64,000 bases of DNA from Dehalococcoidia bacterium. Lineage in GTDB: Bacteria; Chloroflexota; Dehalococcoidia; CAUJGQ01. The notes under the pieces were generated by a model. It made no database searches. It saw only the letters and a program-made list of their open reading frames with translations, and was not told where the DNA came from. Below are positions 51,280 through 60,024 of this stretch, one piece after another (the stretch's first letter is position 1; each line of letters starts with the position of its first letter). Made by a program: the position numbers and the translations under genes. Location of the stretch: the NCBI GenBank assembly GCA_035310145.1, contig DATGEL010000061.1:28732-92731 (forward strand), in the 5' to 3' direction.

Positions 51280-52332
51280 TCAGTGGCTGCTGTCGGCGCA
51301 GGACTTGTTGAGGCGCTTGACGGGGTTGGCGTTCTTCACGGCGTCCACGGAGGCGTACGCCCGCAGGGCTGTGGCCGGGATCTGTTTCCAGCCTGGGTCG
51401 TCATCACAGTAATAGAGGCCGGTAAACTCCGCGCCGCTCGTATACCAGGTGTGCCCCCCGGCCGCGGCCGGAGTCGTGGGCGTCGGTTGCGGCGGCGCCC
51501 CGGCCACCTGAAAGCTGATCACCGGGGCAAGTTCCACGGCCGTAGCGCCGAAGCGCTGCTGGCTGGCGCCGGTGCTGAAGAAGCCGGTGCCGGCAACCTG
51601 GACGCTGCCCGAAAGGGATTTGACGCCGCCTTCAGGCGGCTGCCCGAAGGCGGCCACGAAGGCGTCGCGCGCCGCCTTCATCCGGCCAAGCGCGCCAAGC
51701 TCCGTGAACTTGGCGCACGGTCCCGCCGGATCGGGCAGCTCGATCGTCAGCTTCGCCGCGGCATCCTGCGGATCGACCAGGCTGACCTGAATCGCGCCGT
51801 TTGCCAGGAGCTGAGCGCCGGAGACGTTGGCGGTGAACGCATAGGTTTGCAACTCCAGTGGAGCGACGCGGCTGCGTCCGGGAAGATCGCCGAGCAGCCG
51901 AGGCGGCGTCTGGCGCGCCAGGTCGCCGATCCGCGTTGCCGCCGGGTTCAGGCTGACGAGCGCACCGTCGGGATCGGCCAGCGTGCGCACCGCTTCCCGA
52001 TCGGCCTGGCAGGGCCCGGCGGGCGCGGGCGTTGCGCTTGGTTGCGGCGTGGCGGCGCTGGGCGGAGTTGCCGTCCGCGTGGGCGCCGTCCCGCCGCTGC
52101 CGGCGCCGGCCGTCGGAATGGTAAGCACGCGGACGGTTGGCCGCGCCACCGCCGCCGGCGTCGTCGCTGCCGGCGCCGCGGTGCCGGTTGTCGCCACGGG
52201 CTTCGGCGTCTTCGACCCGCTGCAGGCAACGACCAGGCAGACGCCAAGGACTACCGGCAACAACCGCGCTACCACGCCGCGGAGATGCCGCCGCCCGTCA
52301 TCAGCGGGTGGGCCGAAGATGATGCGGGCCAA
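51280..52332 (-). CDS. Lipoprotein with Pro/Thr-rich linker
   Basis: A 350-residue predicted lipoprotein: basic N terminus, hydrophobic core LLPVVLGVCLVVACSGS with the lipobox ending at Cys, a Thr/Pro/Ala-rich linker of about 70 residues, then a folded domain of about 220 residues with two Cys near the end (YYCDDDPGW and KSC). TTG 52332 is selected because GGAG lies 7 bases upstream and the signal peptide follows at a normal distance; the longer frame to 52410 is less likely. No family is recognised. It is antiparallel and convergent to the sulfotransferase, and ahead of it lies the leftward glycosyltransferase group. Confidence 0.78.
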   Translation of the reverse strand: MARIIFGPPADDGRRHLRGVVARLLPVVLGVCLVVACSGSKTPKPVATTGTAAPAATTPAAVARPTVRVLTIPTAGAGSGGTAPTRTATPPSAATPQPSATPAPAGPCQADREAVRTLADPDGALVSLNPAATRIGDLARQTPPRLLGDLPGRSRVAPLELQTYAFTANVSGAQLLANGAIQVSLVDPQDAAAKLTIELPDPAGPCAKFTELGALGRMKAARDAFVAAFGQPPEGGVKSLSGSVQVAGTGFFSTGASQQRFGATAVELAPVISFQVAGAPPQPTPTTPAAAGGHTWYTSGAEFTGLYYCDDDPGWKQIPATALRAYASVDAVKNANPVKRLNKSCADSSH

Positions 52333-52457
52333 CCTCGCACTCCTCACGCGCTTTCGGGGGTTGTGACATTGTACCGGAGAGCTAATGTGGCTTGCGTTGG
52401 GCAACATCACGCCGCGGCAGCCCGCCCCGTTGTGGAGTATCGAACCGTTGGCCTGCC

Positions 52458-53753
52458 TCAGTCGAGTGGCCCCATTGCGTTTGCGTGTGTATCCGCTGTT
52501 TGCGCGGTGAGGGAGGCGGCCTGCTGCGACCGACGCCGTCCCGGGAAGGGATCCGGCGGCCCGTCGGAACGCAGTCGCGCTGGAATCCGACCGGCACGCG
52601 CTCCCGCATACAGCTCTAACAAGTCGTCTGCCACGCGGCCGATCGAATAGTGACAGCGAACGTGCTCTGCTGCTGCCGCGCCGAGACGCCGCCGCAGTGC
52701 CGGATCATCGACCAGGCGCTGCAGCGCCTGGGCAAGCCCCGCGGGGTCGCTCGGGGGAGCGACAAGTCCGGTGACCTCGGGAATCACCGCCTCTTCTGGC
52801 CCGCCAAAGGTGATGACCGGCGGCAGGCCGCGGTCCATCGCCTCAAGCAGGGCGATGGACATCGAGCCACTGGGCACGGCCAGCACAAAGACATCGAACG
52901 CATCGAGGAAGGGCGCAGGATCAGGATGGAAGCCTGGAATGTGGACAGATGCGCAGATATCGAGACGGCGGACCAAATCTTGCAGCTCGTCTCGCAGTTC
53001 ACCATCACCAACGATCACGAGCCTGCAATCGCGCTGCTTCAGCCGTGCAAATGCCTGAATGAGGTCGTGCAGGCCTTTGCCCGGAGCGAGTCGTACCAGA
53101 CTGCCTATCACTACCGTCTGGTCGCCGATCCCCAGCTCACGGCGAATCCTGGTCCTATTCTCGAGAGATTCGGCCGAAGTCACGACGCGCAGTGGTGTGC
53201 CGTTGAGTACTGTTGCGGTACGAGAAGTAACATTTCTTAATCGACGACGCCGGAGACCAGCGTTACGTCTCGATACCGATACCAGTGCATGAACCAATCG
53301 ATCCAATAGGTATCTACCAATCCTATCGTAGATTGGTGGACGGGGAACAGGTATGTCGTGCTCTGTGACCACGACTGTCGCATTGCTCAAGATACGCGTG
53401 ACCACCGCAACACCGACCCCTCCATATGCTCCAGTGTGCAGGTGAACCACGTCAGGATGCCACTTGTGCAAGTTGATGGCCAATTTGCTGAGATGTAAGA
53501 ACTGCACCCATCTACCGCTGCGCGGATCAGTATCCAACCGAGTAACAGCAACATCGCAGTTACTGAACATATCTGCCAGAGGATCCAGATAGTCCGATTC
53601 AGGAATAACGACGCCAACCTGGATACCACGCCTGCGGTATTCATCCGCCAAATACAAACATAGTGTTTCCATGCCTCCTATGGCCAGTGGATTTAGCACA
53701 AACATCACACGATTGATCGATTTCAGTCTAACATGTTCCTTATTGTGGACCAT
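52458..53753 (-). CDS. Family 4 glycosyltransferase
   Basis: A 431-residue GT-B enzyme. The N-terminal domain has MFVLNPLAIGGMETLCLYLA (glycine-rich acceptor-side loop), PDVVHLHTGAYGGVGVAVVT and VTEHDIPVPRPP. The C-terminal domain has IGSLVRLAPGKGLHDLIQAF, LVIVGDGELRDELQDLV and the donor-binding ESxxx(A/G)ExxA-like SMSIALLEAMDRGLPPV. ATG 53753 is placed about 10 bases after GGAGGAG. The first half of the gene (53150-53780) is visibly poorer in GC than its surroundings, suggesting recent exchange. Linkage unknown. Confidence 0.9.
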   Translation of the reverse strand: MVHNKEHVRLKSINRVMFVLNPLAIGGMETLCLYLADEYRRRGIQVGVVIPESDYLDPLADMFSNCDVAVTRLDTDPRSGRWVQFLHLSKLAINLHKWHPDVVHLHTGAYGGVGVAVVTRILSNATVVVTEHDIPVPRPPIYDRIGRYLLDRLVHALVSVSRRNAGLRRRRLRNVTSRTATVLNGTPLRVVTSAESLENRTRIRRELGIGDQTVVIGSLVRLAPGKGLHDLIQAFARLKQRDCRLVIVGDGELRDELQDLVRRLDICASVHIPGFHPDPAPFLDAFDVFVLAVPSGSMSIALLEAMDRGLPPVITFGGPEEAVIPEVTGLVAPPSDPAGLAQALQRLVDDPALRRRLGAAAAEHVRCHYSIGRVADDLLELYAGARAGRIPARLRSDGPPDPFPGRRRSQQAASLTAQTADTHANAMGPLD

Positions 53754-53847
53754 CAGGTAGAGTGCTCCTCCGGCCGATTTCATTCAAGCGGATCCCCTGC
53801 GCTCAATGACGCCAGAGCGCCGACCAAAGCAGGGACTCAAGGGTCTA

Positions 53848-54861
53848 TCAGGCTCGCCGCTCGCTCCTCATGCGCCGCGCTCTTGCTCGCAGCATGCGAT
53901 AACTCGGACGTAACGGGCTTCGCAGAAGCAGCCAGTCTCGCGTTCCGCGCAGCACGTGCGCAGGCCCGTGACTCGGAACGTAGCTATAACGGTGTGCACA
54001 GCTATCGATCTGCTCCCTGGGCTCGAAGCCGGCGCGGTGCAAGTGCCAGCGCAGCGGCAAGTCATCGGTGTACAGGTGCCAGGCGTTCTCCGGCGTCTGC
54101 GGGCGCGTGTCGAAGTTGGCGAACAGCACGCCGCCGGGCTTCAGGGCGCGGTGCAACATTCGCGCGGTCGCCGGGAGATCGGGCACGTGCACCAGCGTAT
54201 CCACCGCGGTGATCACATCGTAGCGCCCAGGCTCCAGCGTTTCGCGATTGAGATCGATGTAGCGGTGGTTTTCGCCCCGCCGCCGGTGCCGAAACTTGGC
54301 GAAAGCGAGCAGCGAGGTCGAGATGTCGGCCAGGTCCGTCTCATAGCCGAGCCGGCGGAAGAGCTGGCTCGTCGTCCCCACCCCTGAGCCGAAGTCGAGG
54401 TGCCGTCTCCCTGCGCCTTTGGCAGGGACAGTGCCGGCGATCGCCACGCTGACCGGGTAGGCATACCCCTCGGCCTGAAGATAGGCGTACCAGAGCAGGT
54501 CAAACGCCCATGACTGCGTGGAGTGATAGAACTCGGCCAGCGCCGCCGAAGAGTCGCGTGAGCGCCGCTGCCACTCGGCCACGCTCCACGCTTCCCAGTT
54601 GATGCACCGCTGCGCGCACTCCTCCGGCTCCAGACCGAAGTAGACGCTGAGATCGTCGAGCACGGCGCCCCGCACGTCCGTGAAAGATTCCAGCATCAAT
54701 CCCGAACGGAACTGCTGCATCGCCTCGCTCGCATATGCCCGCCGCCGGCGCGGTGTCCAGCTCGCCCGGTCGGGCCGCGGCTGCGCGGGATCCAGCGGAT
54801 CGGGGTGCAGTCCCTGCTTTGTACGGTCAATCTCGTACGGCATGTATGTTTGCGGAGACAT
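53848..54861 (-). CDS. SAM-dependent methyltransferase in the glycan locus
   Basis: A 337-residue protein with motif I RRHLDFGSGVGTTSQLFRRL, LADISTSLLAFAKFRH, YDVITAVDTLVHVPDLP and LKPGGVLFANFDTRP. An extra helical N-terminal part of about 120 residues precedes the Rossmann domain, as in sugar or polysaccharide methyltransferases. ATG 54861 has AGAGGAAAA upstream and overlaps the end of the preceding glycosyltransferase by 35 bases, so they are co-translated. It probably methylates a sugar of the repeat unit, by inference. Confidence 0.82.
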   Translation of the reverse strand: MSPQTYMPYEIDRTKQGLHPDPLDPAQPRPDRASWTPRRRRAYASEAMQQFRSGLMLESFTDVRGAVLDDLSVYFGLEPEECAQRCINWEAWSVAEWQRRSRDSSAALAEFYHSTQSWAFDLLWYAYLQAEGYAYPVSVAIAGTVPAKGAGRRHLDFGSGVGTTSQLFRRLGYETDLADISTSLLAFAKFRHRRRGENHRYIDLNRETLEPGRYDVITAVDTLVHVPDLPATARMLHRALKPGGVLFANFDTRPQTPENAWHLYTDDLPLRWHLHRAGFEPREQIDSCAHRYSYVPSHGPAHVLRGTRDWLLLRSPLRPSYRMLRARARRMRSERRA

Positions 54862-56044
54862 CACTTTTCCTCTGCCGGAATTGCTGCCAGAGCTCGATCA
54901 ACCAGCTCACGATGCGGGCGTCGTTGCTGCCGCCATCGAAGCGCTGCTCCGCCACCTGGCGAGCTTGCCTGCCCATCTGTTGCAACCGATCGCGCGATGC
55001 CGCCGCCTGGCGCAGGGCTGCCACCAGATCGGACATCGCCGGTCTGATCAGCCAGCCGGTTTGCCCAGCGCTCACGATGTCACTCGCCCCGCCGAGGTCG
55101 GAAACGATCACCGGCAGGCCGGAGGCCATCGCTTCTACGGTGGCAATGCCGAAGCATTCGGCTCGCGTCGGCAGCACGAACAGGTCGGCCCTGGCGTACA
55201 GCTCACGCAACGCGTCCGAGTTGGGTTCGGCCTGGTGGACGCGGATGCCCGGTGCGGCGGGAACCGGACTGCGGGTCACGATGTCCAGCTCCAGCTCAAC
55301 GTCGAGCGGCGCACGGAGCGCCTCGAGCAGCAGCGGCCCGCCTTTGCGCTCAAAGTCGGCGCCGACAAACAGCAGGCGCAGTGGGCTGCCGGTGGTCGTG
55401 GCGCGCGCCGTGCGCGGAGTCCAGGTGTCCAAGTCCACGCCCGGCGGCAGCACGCGGATGCGGTCGTCCGGCACGCCGCGTCGTCGCAAATCGTCGGCCG
55501 CCCAGGTCGACCAGGGCGTGAAGAGCGTGACGAAGTGCCACAGCGCCTGCTCGCGGCGCTCCAGCACTGCGCGGGCGACGCCGCGCCGGCTGGTACGGCC
55601 GTAGTACGTTGGCGCGAGATCATCGAGCTGAAGCGCGGTGCAATCCAGGTCCAGGATCAGCGGCCGGCGCAACGGGCCGGCCTGCGCCCACAGATGGGGC
55701 AGCACAACCTCGGCTGACGATGTCCAGAGGACATCCGGACGCGGCAACGTCGCGAACGGTGCGGCCTCGAGCACGGCGCGCGCCCGGCCGCGAACCGCAC
55801 GCGGGATCCACGTCAGCCGCTCAATCAGACCCCGCTCACGCCAGCCAGTGACCGTGCGATACGTTGGACGGATCCGCTGATCGAGCCGCGTATTGGCTTG
55901 CAGGTTGAGAAACCGCGTGCGATGGCCGGCATAGAGGGTGCCGAGAAAGAGAACGCGCGGCGCCGAGGGTTGCCGAGTTTGTGTCACCCTGCCCGCCGTG
56001 ACCGCCGCGCCACTGCCGCTCGGACGAGGAGCGCCAACCGACAT
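54827..56044 (-). CDS. Family 4 glycosyltransferase
   Basis: A 405-residue GT-B protein. It has RVLFLGTLYAGHRTRF at the start, LPPGVDLDTWTPR, LRLLFVGADFERKGGPLLLE (nucleotide-binding domain strand) and the donor motif LPTRAECFGIATVEAMASGL with SDLGGASDIV. ATG 56044 has GGAG 5 bases upstream and is close to a long divergent intergenic region; the frame open beyond it overlaps the opposite-strand co-polymerase gene and is not coding. Sugar specificity unknown. Confidence 0.9.
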   Translation of the reverse strand: MSVGAPRPSGSGAAVTAGRVTQTRQPSAPRVLFLGTLYAGHRTRFLNLQANTRLDQRIRPTYRTVTGWRERGLIERLTWIPRAVRGRARAVLEAAPFATLPRPDVLWTSSAEVVLPHLWAQAGPLRRPLILDLDCTALQLDDLAPTYYGRTSRRGVARAVLERREQALWHFVTLFTPWSTWAADDLRRRGVPDDRIRVLPPGVDLDTWTPRTARATTTGSPLRLLFVGADFERKGGPLLLEALRAPLDVELELDIVTRSPVPAAPGIRVHQAEPNSDALRELYARADLFVLPTRAECFGIATVEAMASGLPVIVSDLGGASDIVSAGQTGWLIRPAMSDLVAALRQAAASRDRLQQMGRQARQVAEQRFDGGSNDARIVSWLIELWQQFRQRKSDVSANIHAVRD

Positions 56045-56348
56045 CACGGCTCCTTCGATACCCGATTGCAAGGTGGCGATGCTGGGACGGCCGGCCCTAC
56101 CGTAGTTCTCAGCGTAGGTATCGTGCCGACCGCCGAAACCCATAGTAGATACGCCACGGTGAAGGTGGCGCCGCAAGCCGGTAGAGGAGCGGTGCAGGCA
56201 GTGCCTGCGCGCCGCGGCCCCCGCAACCTGGCTCTCTCGTCTCTTCACCTGGCCTGAACCGCGGGAAGACGGATTCTCAACCTCTGCCCCGATAGGGTGA
56301 AGGCCGAAGATCAATCGCTGGGCGGCGCAGGCCCGAGGAGTGAACTCG
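56045..56348. promoter_or_regulatory. Divergent promoter region with 15-base palindrome
   Basis: This 304-base gap separates the leftward glycosyltransferase group from the rightward export genes and must contain promoters in both directions; none is sharply defined. A perfect palindrome GCAGGCA-g-TGCCTGC sits at 56194-56208. The sequence CGTAG is repeated near 56101 and 56115. Confidence 0.45.
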
Positions 56349-57446
56349 ATGCGGCAGCACGCGATGGAAGTCCTGTTCAAGCACAAGTTTCTGATCCTGC
56401 TGCCGCTGGTGCTCATCGCACCGATCGCCGTGCTGCTCGCCCGGCGCACGCCGGCGCCAAAGTGGCGCGTCACGGCGGGAATCTGGGTCGACCAGTATCG
56501 TCCGCTGTTCATCGACGACCGTCTGGGCGCGACGCCCGCGATCAACCAGGCCCAGCTGCTGAACGACTTCATCCACACCCGCGGCTTCGCGATCGCGGTC
56601 CTCAAGGAGACGCGGCTGGCTCCGCAGTTGGCGACGCCCGCGAGCGAAGATGCGGCGCTGACACAGCTCGGTCGCGCGGTCGCCGTGGCGCCGAGCGGCA
56701 ACAGCTTCATGAGCGTCTCGGTGACGATGAACGATCCCGACCTCGCCTTCGAGATTATGCAAGGTATGCTCGACAACTTTCAGGCCTCATTGGCGGCACA
56801 GCGCTCGGCGCAGGCCTCGGCCGCACTGACGATCAACACCGACGCGACCAAGCAGGCGCAAGACGCGCTGACCAAGGCGCAGAACGATCTCAGCGCCTAT
56901 CTGACCGCGCACCCGCAGCTCACCAGCAAGTCCGTGGATAGCACCCTCTCGCCGTTGGAGCGCGATCCCAACTTCGCCAAGCTCGTGGACCAACTCGCGG
57001 CGGCGCAGCAGAGTCTCGACGGTCTGCAAAAGCAGCAGGGCCAGCTGCAGCAGGACGCCGCGGCCGGCCAGGCGGGTGTTCCGTTCACCCTTACCGTGGT
57101 CGACCAGCCCCAGCGTCCACAGTTGCCCGTGCCGACCAAGCGGGTAGACATCTACAAGCTGCCGGCGATCGCCCTGACCCTCGGACTACTGCTGAGTTTG
57201 GTGGCGGCGGTCTTCCTTGTGCTGACCGACCGGACGGCTCGTGGCTCGTACGACTTTGCAGGTGCGCTGGCGGTGCCCGTGCTTGGCGAGATTGGTGAGC
57301 TGCGTGGTTTCCGCTGGCCGTTCAAGCGCCGGGCGCACGCGCTGCGCGCGCGGCGGTGGTTGTGGCGGCGCAAGACACACGATGTTGTGCGACTTCGCCT
57401 GGTAGCGCCGGCATGCACGATCGTGAGGCGTAACGGCGATATCTAG
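56349..57446 (+). CDS. Wzz-like polysaccharide co-polymerase
   Basis: A 365-residue protein with two membrane helices: LFKHKFLILLPLVLIAPIAV near the N terminus and YKLPAIALTLGLLLSLVAAV near residue 280. The region between is extracytoplasmic with long helices rich in Gln, Ala and Lys (TKQAQDALTKAQNDLSAYL, AAAQQSLDGLQKQQGQLQQD), as in chain-length determinants. A Pro-rich QPQRPQLPVPTKR segment precedes helix 2. The cytosolic tail is short and basic with no ATPase, which is provided by the next gene. ATG 56349 has GAGGAG 8 bases upstream. It sets the length of the exported glycan. Confidence 0.85.
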   Translation: MRQHAMEVLFKHKFLILLPLVLIAPIAVLLARRTPAPKWRVTAGIWVDQYRPLFIDDRLGATPAINQAQLLNDFIHTRGFAIAVLKETRLAPQLATPASEDAALTQLGRAVAVAPSGNSFMSVSVTMNDPDLAFEIMQGMLDNFQASLAAQRSAQASAALTINTDATKQAQDALTKAQNDLSAYLTAHPQLTSKSVDSTLSPLERDPNFAKLVDQLAAAQQSLDGLQKQQGQLQQDAAAGQAGVPFTLTVVDQPQRPQLPVPTKRVDIYKLPAIALTLGLLLSLVAAVFLVLTDRTARGSYDFAGALAVPVLGEIGELRGFRWPFKRRAHALRARRWLWRRKTHDVVRLRLVAPACTIVRRNGDI

Positions 57447-57478
57447 CGACCGATTTCTGGTACGGCGATTAGTCGCTA
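57444..57478 (+). promoter_or_regulatory. Inverted repeats between the co-polymerase and ATPase genes
   Basis: TAGCGAC (57444-57450) can pair with GTCGCTA (57472-57478), and an inner alternative pairs GCGA with TCGC, giving mutually exclusive hairpins. The rest of the 195-base gap shows nothing. It may modulate read-through between wzz-like and kinase-like genes. Confidence 0.3.
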
Positions 57479-57641
57479 CCGTACGCGCAGGTGCGGAGAT
57501 TCCGGAACAGTAGTAAAGCCAATGTTTGCGACTGCGATGGGCCGGTATATCACACGCGCAGGGGGAGATCCGCCGCTCAACAAACGCCGTCAGCTCCTGC
57601 ACAGTACCCCGTATTCAGCGATCTAGAGAGGAACATACCTG

Positions 57642-58412
57642 ATGCTGCGAGTGCTCCGAGCACCCTGGAAACCTCGCGCTAAGGCCGAGCGCCTCGCACT
57701 CGCCGAACCCGCGTTTCGAGACATGCCGGCGCGGCCCGAGCGAATCGAGGGTCCCGCGGAGACGTGGGATCGGTTCGGCTATGGGGAGATCGAGCGAACG
57801 CTGCGTCATCTCTGCACGCAGATCGGCTGGACTCAGGTCCCCGAGGGACCCGGCCACGTCCTCTCGGTCAGCAGCGCTGTCCCGCGCGAAGGCAAAACCT
57901 CGGTATCGGTCGCACTCGGGACGGTGATGGCACGCGACCATAGCTGCGACGTGCTGGTGATCGAATGCGACCTCTGGCAGCCGCGACTGCGCACGGATCT
58001 GGGCCTGGGCAGCGTCGCCGGCCTGAGCCGGCTGCTGGAGTGGAACGACGAGCTCGAGTTTGGGCTGCACCAAAGCGCCATTCCCAATCTCTGGATTCTG
58101 CCGGGAGGGTCGGTACCCGACCAACCGTCCCGGCTGCTCCGCTCGCAACGGATGCAGCGCCTGATCGACGAGGCCCGTGAGCGCTTCCCCTTCGTGATCC
58201 TGGATCTGCCGGCCGTGCTCTACAGCAGCGACGCCGCGGTCCTGGCTCAGCTAAGCGAGGGCACCCTGTTTGTCGTGCGCACCGGCAACACCGACGTGCG
58301 GGCCGTCGAACAAGCCATGGGGCTGCTCCAGGGCGCGAACGTCTACGGCGTGCTGCTCAATCGCGTGCGGCCGGCACTGCCCGACCTGGTACGCCGCCTG
58401 ATGCAGGCGTAG
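57642..58412 (+). CDS. BY-kinase-type (CpsD/CapB) ATPase
   Basis: A 256-residue P-loop ATPase of the bacterial tyrosine kinase family. Walker A is SSAVPREGKTSVSVAL with Lys85, Walker A' is VLVIECDLWQP (residues 104-114) and Walker B is FVILDLPAV. Unlike typical CpsD/Wzc, there is no Tyr-rich C-terminal cluster, and the protein ends right after the domain. It would act with the Wzz-like protein in controlling polymer export, perhaps by ATP-driven assembly rather than autophosphorylation. Confidence 0.87.
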   Translation: MLRVLRAPWKPRAKAERLALAEPAFRDMPARPERIEGPAETWDRFGYGEIERTLRHLCTQIGWTQVPEGPGHVLSVSSAVPREGKTSVSVALGTVMARDHSCDVLVIECDLWQPRLRTDLGLGSVAGLSRLLEWNDELEFGLHQSAIPNLWILPGGSVPDQPSRLLRSQRMQRLIDEARERFPFVILDLPAVLYSSDAAVLAQLSEGTLFVVRTGNTDVRAVEQAMGLLQGANVYGVLLNRVRPALPDLVRRLMQA

Positions 58413-58420
58413 GACGGCAC

Positions 58421-58567
58421 ATGCGACTGTTGCTGATCTATCTGTTTGCGGTGGTTGGCGTCGGCCTGTTCAGCGATAGGCTCGATCGCCGGCTGTACGC
58501 CGTGGTGCTCGCCGGCGCGCTGCTGACCACGGCGCTCTATTTCTTCACACGACGGTTCATGACGTGA
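58421..58567 (+). CDS. 48-residue two-helix membrane protein
   Basis: ATG 58421 opens a 48-codon frame lying only 8 bases after the ATPase stop. It encodes MRLLLIYLFAVVGVGLF, a charged turn SDRLDRR, a second hydrophobic helix LYAVVLAGALLTTALYFF and a basic end TRRFMT: a hairpin in the membrane. The stop overlaps the start of the O-antigen ligase gene (GTGA), the same coupling used throughout this locus. No family is recognised. Coupling and clear helix pattern argue that it is real. Confidence 0.7.
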   Translation: MRLLLIYLFAVVGVGLFSDRLDRRLYAVVLAGALLTTALYFFTRRFMT

Positions 58568-60024
58568 TTGCAACCGCTCGGGCGCCACGCCCACTCTCAT
58601 CGCTGCCGCCGCGGCTGCTGCCGGGCGCGGCGCTGGTGGTTGCCTCGCTCGCTGCGGTCGCGGCCACGCTGGTCCTGCAGCAGTACGCGCTGGCGGTCAT
58701 GGCGGCGGTACTGGGCGGCGCACTCACGCTCTGGCGGCCCCGCGTCGGGCTCTATCTGGCGGTGCTGCTGGCCGTCGCCCTCGAGCCGATCACGATCGAC
58801 CCCGTGATGACGGTCGGCTGGATCGCGCAGTCGGACGTCAGCAGTTGGAGTCCCCTCTCCTTCCTCGTCTTCACGCCGGTCGAGGCGCTGGTCGCGCTGA
58901 CCGCGCTGGCCGTGCTCGGACGCGCCGTACTGGATCGGCGGGCGCCACCGCGCGCCCAACTGCTCGGGCCGCTGCTGGTATTCCTGGCGCTGCTCGTGCT
59001 GAGTGTGCTCTGGGGCGTGGGCCGCGGCGGCGGCAGCGCGAACAAGGCGCTGTGGGAGATGCGCAACCTCGTCGTTGGCGTCACGATCGCGCTGCTCATT
59101 CCCGCCGTTCTGGAGACGCGGGCGCAAACGGAGCGGTTCCTCAGCGTCATGGCCGTGGCCGTGGTCGTGCTGAGCGTCGAGATTATCGTGCGGCGGTTCA
59201 CCGTGCTGCCTGGCGCGGCCGCCGACACCACCGACCTCGCCTTCGGGCACGAGACGCCGGTCTTCATGAACTTCACCGTGGTGCTCTTGCTGGCTCGCCT
59301 GATCTGGCCGGCGCGGCCGCGGCAGCGCCTCTGGGTGCTCATGGTGCCGATTATCCTCTGGGCGGAGATGCTGACCGGACGCCGCGCCGGCTGGGTCGGA
59401 CTGGACGTTGCGCTGATTCTGCTGGCCGTCTTCATGTTCCGCCTGCGCCGCGCCCACTTTTATCTGTTGGTGCTGCCGCTGGCGCTGATCTACTGCGGCT
59501 ACCTGGTCACCTTCTGGAACGCGCAGGGCGCGCTGGCGGAGCCGGCGCGGGCCGTGCGCTCGATCAGCGACCCCGAAGGCCGCGATCTGTCCTCAAATCT
59601 CTACCGCCAGACGGAGACAGGAGACGTGCGCCAAAACATTCATGCGCACCCCCTCACGGGCCTCGGCTTCGGGCAACCGTACGTCTTCTATATCCCGTTG
59701 CCCGACCTGAGCTGGTGGCCCTTCTGGCACTACGTTCCCCATAACGCCATGTTGTGGCTCTGGCTGAAGACGGGACCGGCGGGCTTCGTCGCCTTCCTCA
59801 CGCTGATCGGCGTTGGCATTGCCCGCGGTGTGCAACTCCTTAAGCAACGCAGCCGCAGCGAGTCGGCGCCGTTCATCGCCGCGCTGGTGAGCGGGCTGCT
59901 GATGGTTCCGATCTACAGCTACGTGGACATCGGTCTCACCAGCGTGCGACTCTGCGCCTTCCTCGGACTGGCCCTGGGCGTGATCGGCGTATGGGGCCGC
60001 AAGTCGGCCGAGGAGAGCGCGTGA
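58564..60024 (+). CDS. O-antigen ligase/polymerase family membrane protein (Wzy/WaaL type)
   Basis: A 486-residue protein with about 10-12 membrane helices. The family signature includes a large outer loop between late helices containing NIHAHPLTGLGFGQPY and HNAMLWLWLKTGPAGF, which matches the conserved H..xG.G pattern of Wzy_C-type proteins. A cytosolic GRRAGWVGL segment in the middle is also typical. It most likely polymerises the exported repeat units. GTG 58564 overlaps the small membrane protein gene, and its stop overlaps the flippase start. Confidence 0.88.
   Translation: MIATARAPRPLSSLPPRLLPGAALVVASLAAVAATLVLQQYALAVMAAVLGGALTLWRPRVGLYLAVLLAVALEPITIDPVMTVGWIAQSDVSSWSPLSFLVFTPVEALVALTALAVLGRAVLDRRAPPRAQLLGPLLVFLALLVLSVLWGVGRGGGSANKALWEMRNLVVGVTIALLIPAVLETRAQTERFLSVMAVAVVVLSVEIIVRRFTVLPGAAADTTDLAFGHETPVFMNFTVVLLLARLIWPARPRQRLWVLMVPIILWAEMLTGRRAGWVGLDVALILLAVFMFRLRRAHFYLLVLPLALIYCGYLVTFWNAQGALAEPARAVRSISDPEGRDLSSNLYRQTETGDVRQNIHAHPLTGLGFGQPYVFYIPLPDLSWWPFWHYVPHNAMLWLWLKTGPAGFVAFLTLIGVGIARGVQLLKQRSRSESAPFIAALVSGLLMVPIYSYVDIGLTSVRLCAFLGLALGVIGVWGRKSAEESA

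Noticed and set aside
56045..56776. N-terminal extension of the family 4 glycosyltransferase frame
   Set aside because: It would overlap the opposite-strand co-polymerase gene by more than 400 bases, while ATG 56044 has a good ribosome binding site and starts the normal fold.
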